Source: Spodoptera frugiperda (Eukaryota > Arthropoda > Insecta > Lepidoptera > Noctuidae). From it: a stretch of 64,000 nucleotides of DNA. Position numbers and translations under genes: made by a program. Where the stretch lies: NCBI RefSeq assembly GCF_023101765.2, contig NC_064213.1:2728001-2792000 (forward strand), given 5' to 3'. The notes beneath the pieces are model-generated. The model searched no databases. It was given only the letters and a program-made list of their open reading frames with translations, and was not told the origin of the DNA. The stretch's first letter is position 1; each line of letters opens with the position of its first letter. Positions 39,401 through 51,400 of this stretch are shown in pieces.

Positions 39401-42400
39401 TAAACTGTGTCGACGTTGATTACGTAATAAAAATTGTTATGTACCGTAAGATATTAATATATAACACGGCTATCGTTATGCCGATAGTCGTGTCGGCCAA
39501 CGGATTAATTTATTTATTTTTATTTATTTATTTATTTATTTTAAGGAAGGCTTACAGACTAATAACATTATTTAGATACTAACTATAGGTTTAACTTATT
39601 GCTAATAACAAGCCCCCACATATAGACCACAAAAAAAAACAAAGATAAACATAAGACTAATGAAAATGAAAAAGTTAAGCAATTCAGTCCTCGAAAAAGG
39701 ATCTGGCCAGTAAACGCCTTGCTGTGGCTGCACTTGTGCAAAACAGATCTATATTTAAATCGTGAGGTATTACGTTGAAGCTCCGAGCTGCTCTTGATAA
39801 AAATGCGTTACGTCTGTACTTTGTCGTTGTAAAAGGTGTATATAAGAGTGGTCGTTGACGGAAACCGAGCAGATTTGTTTTCAGCGTTAAGTTGGCTAAA
39901 AGATCGGAACAATCAACTGTACCATTTGCAATATTTAACAGAAAACATATATCATTAATCTGACGCCTGGTTTCCAATGGTAGAAAATGATACCTTTTAC
40001 AACGATGTATGTAATCTTCAGACCATAGTTTTGCTTTAAAATCGAGATATCTTAAGAATTTCTTTTGGATTCCCTCAATACGAGACGTGTAAACCTCGTA
40101 CTGAGGGTTCCAAACCTGTGAGGCATACTCCAAGTGGCTGCGTACAAAGGAACAGTATAAAATCTTAACTGGCTTAAGAGTACGGAAGTCAGCAGTATTT
40201 CTTATTATGAATCCTAACGCTTTCGCCGCTTTCTTCACAATAACGTCTATGTGTTGATCAAATAAGAGCTTACTGTCCTGTAGAATTCCTAAGTCTCTTA
40301 TACTTGTAACTTTATTAATGTGCTGTTGGTAAAGTTTGAATCCGGAACCTATTACTGTCTTTCGCCTAGAAAATGTTATGTGAAAGCATTTAGACACGTT
40401 GAGTTGCAACTTATTAAGCCTACAGTATTCCTCAAACCGTTCGAGGTCAGATTGAAGATATTTGATGTCTCCTAAGTCCCGAACAACTTTATGTATTTTC
40501 ATGTCATCTGCGTAAAGCAGTACATAGGAATGTCGGAAGCATAGTTTTACATCAGAAATAAATATTGTGAATAAAAGTGGTCCCAAAATGGATCCCTGTG
40601 GTACTCCTGAAGGTATAGAAAACCACTCTGAACTATATCCCCGAAGCACCACTGATTGAGCACGATTTTCTATATAAGAAGAGAACCAACGATACAGACT
40701 CCCGTGTATACCCGCATTCATTAATTTATCCAGAAGAACCCTGTGATCTATACGATCAAAACATTTACTATAATCGGTATATATAACATCTACCTGTGCC
40801 TGCTGATCCATACCATTCGTTATGTATTCATGTGACAATATTAGGTTAGATGTAGTAGATCGCTTTCTGATGAAGCCATGCTGCTCTTCACCAAGTGTAG
40901 ATTTTAATGCTGTATATACATTGTTATGTACAATCCGTTCAAGCACTTTAGCAAACAAACATATTTTTGATATCGGGCGATAGTTGGCCACATCTGACTT
41001 ATCCCCTTTTTTAAAAATAGGACTAACAAAGGCTGACTTCCATATGTCTGGTACAATACCTTCTGTCAGCGATCGCTTAAAAAGAACACATATCGGCTCA
41101 GCAATACTTTTTGCACAACTTACAATAAAAATAGGAGGTATCTGGTCAGGTCCACCCGCTTTTGAAAGATCAAGAGACTTCAGTAACCTTAGCACTTCAG
41201 GATAACTTATTTCAACAGTGCTTATGCATGTTGAGCTATCAACTACGCAACAGTCGGAAGGGTGGAGAGTCAAAGGGTCAGGTTCTTGATAAGTAGAACG
41301 AAAAAATGTGGCAAATAAATTACTAATACCTTCTCCAGTAGATGCAGTCTCATCTCCATATCTCATTACATTTGGAAAAGAGTTAGTATTCTTTTTACTC
41401 TTAATGTAAGACCAAAAAGACTTAGGGTTCTTTATAATCGCTGATTCTACTTTTTCCATATAAGTGTTAAAGCAAGACTTCTCAAGTTCAATTACTCGGC
41501 TACGCAAAATGGAAAAGGAATGATAGTCGGATATATTTCTATATGTTTTGTATCTGCAATGATATTTATGTTTTTCTTTAAGCATTTTAACTAAGGCAGA
41601 GTTATACCAAGGTGGATGTGAACTGTGAGTGATTGTTTTAATTGGAATATATTTATCTCTAAGTTCGTATAATTTACTGTAGAATATTGTCACAGCCTCG
41701 TTGAGCGGCTTTGTTAGCAACAACTCATCCCATTTTACTTGATCTAGATCAGCTGTGATTGCTTCGTAATTACCCTTTGAGTAAATAAATTTAGTTATTT
41801 TTTTATCCACAAGTTTATGAATTTCAATAAAATTAGCATTAATAATTAATGGTTTATGATGTAGGTCTACCGGCAGTGCTAAGGGGTCAGTGCATTCTGC
41901 AACTCCAACGGAATCGTTGGAGAACACCAAATCTAATAATCTATCGTTAGCGTTTTTTATATTATTATATTGAGAAAGATTTGTTATTGTGGCGGTATCA
42001 AAGAAATCTTTTATGTGTTGAGAGGAAATATTAATGGGGGTAAGTTCTAAACTATTCGTACTTACGCTTATCCAGTCCACATTGTTGCTAAAATTGAAGT
42101 CACCTAATATAATAAATTTATCCAACGGGTTTGTAAACATTATACGATTAAGGCTATTCGCGAAGTTGTTTAACTGGACATTATACGAGTTACCTTTGTT
42201 CTCATTACAAAGATAAACTGTGCAAATATGAAGGTAATAAGTCACTGAAGGCCTGGACCTTTTGAGAATCAACGAAATCCAAAGGTCCTCCGCAGAACTA
42301 CGCCAGTCATGTCTCTCAACAGAAGTAAGATCGCTTCTGACTGCAATTAAAACACCTCCACCCCTTCCCTGCTCGGTACGGGAATAATTGCGATCTCGAC

Positions 42401-45400
42401 GCCAAACCAAATACCTACTATCGAACATCTCACTATCATAGATATCATCCGTAAGCCATGTTTCGGTGAACACGATGATGTCGTAGTTATTAACACACAC
42501 ATTACGAAGAAGATTGTTTGTTTTTGTACGCAGACCACGAACATTCTGATAATAGATATTAATAGCAGACATATCGGAGCCTCACAATAACAATATTATT
42601 TAAAATAACACTAAAACCGATCAAAACTAATTTCTTCAATTGGCAATAATAAATTAATAAGCAATGGGTAGGAGCAGAAAAAGTTATGCACAGCAAGACA
42701 CAGTGTTGGGCGCAAAATGATTTTGTAAATAACAAGCATTGAATACAAACAAAAGGCAAGCGGCAGCAAACCGGTTGCAAAGACAGTTGACAATAAGTCA
42801 CAAGCCGCTTAGTAATATATTGAAAATTAAGCTCTAATACGTTAGGCTTAACGTAACTATTCAATTGTGACAAATGACTGGTGAACGATACATTTTTATA
42901 AAACTTATTAGAACTAACGGAGCACGGACACAGAAACATTAGGAATACGCATGATGCACGCAGTGTGCAACGGTTCTCAAACTTTTGAACATGATTTATA
43001 TATAAATTCGTCCTACCAGTGATCAATATCAAGTTAAGTGCAAAGTAAATTATTTTATTTTTGTTATGTCTTTTTCTGATTTTATAATAATAACTGGACT
43101 TGTGTCCGTTTTTCGCACATGTATTTTTGCATGTTTTATCCAAACATAACGAAAATTTGCATTAGCAGCCGACTTCTTGGTATTGGACAGCAATAATTTG
43201 TTTTTTACGGTAAGATGATCATTTACATAAATTTTTTGATTACCAGGTAGACCAAATAGACTGGTAGTCAGAGGAGCCGTCTTGGCCTCCAGTCTAGCGG
43301 CAGCAATAAAATCTTCTTTCACATACCTGTTGCAGAAACAGACTATTATGGACTTTGTACGAGCCTTCTCACGTGTGGGTACTCTTGACACAAAATTTAT
43401 TTGAGTTTTTGAGACTGGATAATTGATTTTCGAACCAATTTTGGTAACCATCTCCAAAAGATTTTCGTTATTTTGCTGCGTTATTCCTTTAATTTCTACA
43501 TTGTTCATTCTGGACCATTGATCCCTATCTTCAGATTCCTCCTCCAGCTCCTTCACACGGGCCTGAAGCTTTTCCAGATCTTCCTTTATAATTTCGACCT
43601 TAGCGACGCGTTCTTGCATATCCCGTAATTTTTCCTCGAGTTTATTAATAATATCGTCAAATTGCTTGCTAAGGGACGATTTTAAATCAGCGAATTCAGT
43701 TCTCATTCCCGAGACTTCTTCCTGTAGTTTCTCCAACGGGGCCAATTTCTCAGACAGCGCTCGTATTTCCAATAAGACAGCTGATTCAGGAACTGGTGAT
43801 TTTGGTCCTGGTGAGACAGGTTGATGAGTAGTTCCAGACAGCCTACATTTGTTGCAGCGCCATGTAAGCTTTCTATCCCCCAATTTCCGATAGCCAGATT
43901 CTGTAATACCCGCACATTGGAAGTGCATTGTCATTAAGCACACAGTGCAGTACACTCCATCCGTCATCTGCCCAGTACAGGTATCACACACCTTATCCAT
44001 GGCTAACACTTCTAAGTTAAATCAGTTAGGAAAAAAAAAAAAACTTTGAGAAATACTGTTTGTCTTCGAGAACTCCACAGTGGATATGAGTAATTCACGA
44101 CCGCAAGGCACGAGTCTTACGACGGTACTGTGAAATGTTAATACCCAACAACCTCGACAACCACCTCAGGAGGCTAGGGTTGGGCAGATGGATTAAGGGC
44201 CTGATGCAGAAGGCAGTACTCTTCGAAACGGCACGTATTGTCAGGAGGTTTCTGTCTCTGGAGCCCTAACCACCGGTAGCTTGGACTATGCTCCCGCTAC
44301 TGGTCGGCTCCTATTTTAATATTTTTAAATATTATTTTATTTTGTATTTATTTATATGTAAATATTATTTAAAAATATAATTTTAGAGAATTTTGAATAA
44401 ATATATATATAAAAAAATTATAACTTTCGTGAGATATGCTAAATTAATTAATAATATTATGTTTTTCGGCTTACTCACGTAATTATTTGACAAGAAACTC
44501 GATAAGTTTCAAGTTATGCTGGAGGCTCATATTCATAAGCGCTTGAGCGCGCAAATCGAGTTGCCGCATCGTGGGTCGCGGAATGCTGATAATGAATATG
44601 AGCCTCTAGCATGGCTTGTAACTAGCCGAGTTCCTCTTCAAATAGTTACCTAGGTGAGTAAGCCGAAGAACATAATAATTAATTGTTATAATATTGATAA
44701 ATGCAACAACATTTATCATGCAAACAATCCTATACAAATTCATACTTTTTATGGGGAAAAATCAGAAATTACAGTGCCACACGTGTTTCTTTTGATTCCT
44801 TCACGTGCAGTCATCGTGATTGGTATTTCATAATAATTATATTTAACGAATTACCCTTTGTCTTTTGCATCACGCCCGAAATGCATGACTAATCTACCTA
44901 TGTGAAACATAAAATAATTAACAAACAATTGTTCTATTGTTTTAATTATTTCTGCTGTACTCAAAGCTATTTAGATAATGCTTACTTAACCCAGTCCTTA
45001 GCAATTGTTTTCGCTACAAAATCAAAAGTAATAGTCTAAATAATTAATTATGTTTCTGATTGCGGCGATACATCTTTTTTGCCAATTAGAGTTAATTCTT
45101 TATAAGTAAAAAATACTGGCCAATTAAGAAGTAATTGCAGTATTATTAGTCATCGGACGCAAGCCAGTCGGCGCCGGCGCATTGGCTGATTACGCATGCG
45201 CCAACTCACCGTAAAAGGATGTGAATTTAGCTTCCCATAAAACGGGTTGCCAACTTGGTTTTATTTTTAGCCAACTTGAAGTTATGGGATAGCTGAGCTA
45301 TTCTGTAGCTTTCAGTTCGAAAGATCGAAGTGAAGTCTATCCCGGTCCGCCATGTTGTTGGTTGTGAGAATAATCTCGACTAATGACGGGTGGGAATACG

Positions 45401-48400
45401 ATAGAGTTCACTTCGAAACTTCGAATTTACTGTTACAGAATAGTGTAGTAGTTGGGATACTGGTTTGGTTTCTTTGGCATGAGAATTGTAATTTGTTTTG
45501 TTTTGAGGATAATCTTTAGTTTTCTTTTGACATGTATGATAGCTAACTAAACCTTCGGAAAAGCCACTTACTGACAGATGGACACTGGGGTTTTAGTAAT
45601 AATAGACTTCGTTATATTTATTGTGAAAGGAACTCTGCTTCACACCCGAAACAATAGTTTTATTTTATAGTAGGTAAAAGAGAAATGCAACTTAGATCGA
45701 CTAGTAAGTACAATAGGTATGATGACTGGGTCAAAAATTAATTATTACAACTTTTCAATACAATAAAATATTCAAAAATAATCACACTCTCTTTCATTAA
45801 TTTGATGAACTACTTAATTTTCGATATTTTCTAGCTAAATTTCTAGAAATAAGTCTGCTATTTGACGTAAAAATCTGATGACGTCATAATAGAGTAATTC
45901 ATGCAAAGTTCATAGAAATATCGTTTTTGACGTTCCGAAAAAAGTATTGAATTTGACTAGTAGGAAACTAGCGTATTATCTACATTTTGTTTAGACACAT
46001 AATGTCATACTTGGACGGAGTTACCTATCTACCTATGATAATGCATATACATGCATGGTTGGTTATGTAGGTAAGCAGGAGTGTTCTGTGGTCAATAACA
46101 CTGCGTCAATCAGTATATTATACAGTAATGTCACCTCAACCGCATGGTAATTATATTGTTACCACATCTACCTATAGTTTATTTAATAAGGTATGTACTT
46201 ATGTGTTAATTAAGAAGTACTAATATGTGTTCGGATGATAGTTATTGTATTAAATAAATACAAGTGTGTAACTGTTGTGTTGTGTTTCCAATAGGGTAGA
46301 AGATAGGGTATGAAAATTATCAATCTAGAAATGTTTACTTCATAATAATAACCAATTAGGTTTTCCTTCAAGTAATTAAATTATACTAGTGGTCGCCTAG
46401 TGGTCGAAATTCAACCATATACGATTTTATTTACAATACCACTTAACATACGTTCAAGGATAATTTTTATTTAACTCAAATTCAAACAAACTCTTTTATA
46501 AAACTCTTTTCATGTGAGACGTGAGAATATCATCGCAATGTCTATCGATTTTGACATTTTGTCAAATACGATAAGATACTATGCATGTGTGTGTAATGTT
46601 TTATTTATTGATTTAATGTACTTTATAAGCATTATTTTTGAAAAATATTAGCGTTCTGTACTTCTCCTACACATAAACTATAAGTGTACCAAATTTTATG
46701 CTCCTACGTCCGCGCAATTTTCGTAAAAAGCGGTCCAAAGTTTTTGCATCACGTATTAATATATAGATATCTTACGTAATTGTTTTAAACAACAATTGTG
46801 TTGTTATTATAAAAATATGACACAATGCAAGGTCATTTATGTTATAATCCTATGTAATACGAGTAACGAAGTCAATTGCAGGTTGGAGATCGCAGTTTAA
46901 AACGTTCATGTTTATCAGAATAAAAATCTGTTATATCTATTGACGTCCAGATATTTTTGATTAAGAAGAGTTACGCATACGTATATAATCTCCTCCATTA
47001 GTCGATTTTTATGATATTCGTGGTAATTTTGTATCTGACATAAATTCTTCCTAAATTCCGAAAACCTACTTAACAAGATATTAAAAAAAAGGCAACCTGT
47101 TTCAATTTTTTTACCGCCTCCATTTTTTGTCAATTAATGTCCTGAGTCTGAAAATATTATGCTGAAAACCGTATCAAAATCGGTTCAGTCAGACGCGAGA
47201 TAATTGCGCACAAACTTACATACCTATAGGTGAAACTGATACATCTATTTTTTTCAAAATATAGATGCTTATACTAGAATCCTCCAGAAAAAATACTACA
47301 TAATCTTCACTAGTACATATGTATGTACCTATTTTGATTATTTCCTGTAACCAAGCTACGGATATGGGTCATTACATAACGGCACAGGGGAACAGTTATC
47401 ATATGAACTAGTTAATACTAGTTGTCAGTTGTGAACTTTGATCTATTATTACATACTATGTTCTATTGCACGTGCCATGCTGATTATTATATTGTTGACT
47501 GAGTTTGAACTTATAAGAAGATGTATAATTGTTTGACTTGATATGTTGATAGTGTTTAATACGTTTTACAATGTGTAATTGACCCTTCTGACTCATGAGC
47601 ATGTTAACCACATTGATCAGAGCTGATCAGTACCCTTAGTATGAGTTTGCGTTACGTTTAAAGTATTCGAAATGAGAGCGCGTTCGGCTGATTGGCCGGC
47701 TCATATAAATCAACGAATCAGAGCGTCGTTTCGTTTTAGTTCGAGGTAATGCAAACTTATACTAAGGTGTATAATGTATGTATTTGTATTCTCCGTCAAA
47801 CCATTATAAAAGGAAGTCATTAATTTGTCTCGTCTGTCTGTTCAATTCACGATAAACTTAAGAATTGCTGTACTGATTTCCATGCAGTTTGTATTAATGC
47901 ATGCAATTCAATACGACAAGCAAAATATATGGCTGATTGATTGCGATTTATGAATGATGCGGATCTATAATATGACAAGTCGTTCTTATGAGAAATATGT
48001 AGATTTTTCTCAAAAACCATATATAGGAAAGGTATTCAATTGATCTTATCTCTCTAGAACTATTCTTCTAGTTTTAACTACTCGTATACTGTACACATTT
48101 CGATCTTTCTATTAATAATAATTTATCTGGTTTAAAATGTCGGTATGTTTACGTTGTAAACTAGATAGGGCCATAGGGGCATACCAGTCAAAGGTTTATT
48201 TGAGTTCTAGAATGTGACCACATTCCAATTCTCAGAATCTACGATGCTGGTCTAACTCGTAGGTATTTCATATTTGTATATATGTATTTGTAGTTATTAT
48301 ATTAGCAATGTTTTTTTTATGTTCTATATATCGACACGTCCTAAGTATAAGTAAGTAACTGAAAAAGTTAAATTTTACAGGAGAGCGAATTTAAGATTGC

Positions 48401-51400
48401 AAAAATTATAAATTGTCATATCTTTGTCATTTTAAGGATTTATGGTTTGAAATTTGGTAACTGAGTTTAAAATTAAGTACAGTTTATGTTTACAAGGAAA
48501 TTTTGTTTGTAAAGGTTTATGGTTTTGTTTTATAACACATAGATAATTTTACTCCGGTCTTAGAATGTATCAAAATACTCTATCTGCCACATCCACACTT
48601 TTTCAATGGAATATTTATCCTTGTAAATGCTTTAACTGCCAGATACTTACTTTTGACTGGATATTACAATGAAAGTATTTTATGTAACGGTTAGTTACCT
48701 ATTTTATCACCGTGATTACAACACTAATGTTATTAATGTAACTAAATTTTATTAACTATTTTTTAATAAATCTTGTTATTTTGAAGTAAAAGGCTTAAGA
48801 TACTTGATTTATTTTTATTAGGAATCAAATTATGTAAAAACAAGATAGCAAGTAGAAAAATGAACAAAGGTCATTTTGGTACAAATTCCAAAGTGCGGCC
48901 AAAATGAAAACATATAATAATCTGTTAGTACTTGACTCCTTGAGCATTTTTTATTATGGCACCAAAACTGGGAAACCAATAACTTCGGTTTTATCCAGGG
49001 TTAAAATATATCATTTTGCGGTCATTTTCGGAAAGATTATTGTAACAATAATGGGTTATAGTATATAGTTATATTATATAGTTATGGAAAGAAAGTAAAT
49101 TATAAAGGATGGAACGGCTGACATTTGTCGGGCATGTCATCGCCCAGGGGAATCCATTCGACATATAATTTCGGGTTGTTCTCACTTAGCTAACGGAGAG
49201 TACTTGCATAGACACAATCTTGTAGCCAGGATTATTCATCAACAACTTGCTTTAAAATACTAACTTATTGAAACTGAAGTGCCGAATTATAAGTATCTGC
49301 CAGACCCAGTTCTTGAAAATGGAGATGTCACACTGTATTGGGATCGAACTATCATCACAGACAGGACAGTTGTTGCTAACAAACCTGACATTGTGGTGAT
49401 AGATCGACCAAGCCGTCGCATAATGATAATTGATATAACAATCCCACAAGTCGAGAATCTCCCGAAAGCTGAAAAAGATAAAGCCAGTAAATATCTTGAT
49501 TTAGTTTATAAGGTTGTCGACATGGGGGATATAGATTTGGCAATAATTGTGCCGATAGTCGTATCTGCAAATTGCCTCAAAGCTAAAAGCCTCGACCAAC
49601 ATCTGAGTAGGCTAAAGTTAGACGGTTGGATCAAGAGCCTGATGCAGAAGGCAGTACTTCTGGACACAGCGCGTATTGTCCAGAAATTCCTCTCTCTTGA
49701 GCCCTGACCGCCGGTAGCTTGGATTTACTGGTGGGCTACTGCTTTTTATATTTTTAAATGTTTCTTTTTTCTTATTTAAAATTTTCTAATTAAATATTTC
49801 TAAATCTAATCAACAAGTAAGTTAAATAAATAAATGAAAATTAAGGGTTATAGGTTGAATAGGAAGGTCCAGGTAGCTGCCGTTTAACGTTTAACGCGGT
49901 AACGATTACCGGATAAACGGCCCGCTTCGTTGTTTTTTTTTAATGTGGCGAAAATCATCCTATGGCTCCTCCCGCCTTGAGCGAGGTGAGAGAAAGTGTC
50001 AGACTCTTACTGACAAAAAATTAGCCCATTCCTACTCTTGCTCTTCGATCTGGAGCCTCAGTACCCCGCTAGTCAGTCCGCAGCTCCGGGTCAGGCTTGA
50101 CTGGACCTCATCTGTGGTAGTCTTTGAGGTACGCGCGGAACACGAGGCGCCGTTTGTCCCGAACAAACGGCGCCTGGTTTCTGGTTCTGGAAGGGCAGCG
50201 AGCTTGATCGCCTACCGCAGACCCGTGCTTACGATGGCCGAAGATCATCTCGCGATCCCCGACGCCAGGAGTGTCTCGCGCAATGACTACGGCATGACGT
50301 GGTTCATTCCTCCTCCTTAGCTGGCATGACTGCCTCGCAAAAGGTGGAAACGGCATCCCAGTTCTTCTCGCTCGATCATACTCAGGGTATGATCGAGATC
50401 GATCGATCGTCGGCGTAGCGACGGCGCCGAACCTGATGCGGCACTCAACTAGGGAGCTGCTCACGTCTCAAAGGCAGTCCGGGTGATTTGTGGATATCGC
50501 ACGATCTCCGAGGAGGCGGCAGCTTGCCGGATGACCGCCGTAGGATCTGGAGCCGAAAGCGCTTCAGTTTGCGCGCTGATGTGCGTCGTCAGGGCGAATC
50601 TCCGCTGCCGTGCCAGATTAGTGCGTTCCGGGACGAGGTCCAGCATGATATCATGGGCTTGCTGTTATTGCAGCAGTAAGTCCTCTCTAAGAGGAGCGGC
50701 TTGAGAGACGCTATACCGCCTGACACAGGTGCTTGCCAGGGATGGGACTTTCGGTAGGTGTCTGTTTCTGATAAGGTGGGAGGAAACGTCTGGATGTAGT
50801 CGGCGATGTAACCGGATGTCACAGCCATCGCGGGAGATACTCCTGGCGTCGAGGATCGCGAGATGATCTTCGGCCATTGTAAGCACGGGCCTGCGGACGG
50901 CGACCAAGGTCGCTGCCCTTCCGGAACCAGAACCGAACGAACGGCGCCTCGCGTTCCGCACGTGCCTCAAACAGCCATCAGACTACCACAGAGAAAGTCC
51001 CGACCAGGAGCTGCAGACTGCTAGCGGTGGTTTTTAGTCAGTAAGAGTCTGACACTCCCTCTCGCCTCGCCCGGGGCGGAGAAGCCAGGGGAATATTTTC
51101 CACCCTTAAAAAAGGTGTAAAACTGTTCACATGATCACAAACACTTGCAATTTGTAGCATTTGTAGTGTACTGAACTATCTGAAAACAATCAAAATCAGA
51201 TTAAACATCATTGTTTACGATAAATAATTATTAGCATAACTATGTAAGTGTATAGATAAATATTTATATTCTAGTTGAATTCCAATGTATAACGATGTAT
51301 AAGTTAATTAATTACCTTAATTTTACGCGATATCCATGGAATAAGTAGTTAAGTGCCTAGATACATTTTACAATTAAAATTGAATCCAGTGTATAAATGT

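Larger units (their letters stand above)
39508..44133 (-). mobile_element. Near full-length CR1/Jockey-group LINE, both ORFs intact
   Basis: 4.6 kb. From 5' to 3': a leader of about 130 bases, ORF1, a 477-base gap, ORF2, a short 3' UTR and a tail of TTTA repeats as seen on the + strand. It has EEP endonuclease and RT, and neither a restriction-like endonuclease nor an RNase H. The flanking duplication appears to be TTAAT. Its target is an older LINE: removing it restores a continuous frame (see findings). Intact frames and a simple tail suggest recent insertion. Confidence 0.85.

Noticed and set aside
39467..39495. Stem-loop ACACGGCTATCG / CGATAGTCGTGT as a regulatory hairpin
   Set aside because: The bases encode the conserved AIVMPIVVS phrase of the older LINE; the pairing is probably incidental.
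50108..50970. Several overlapping ORFs of 60-125 codons
   Set aside because: They fall in the arms and centre of a GC-rich palindrome, occur on both strands and carry no domain.
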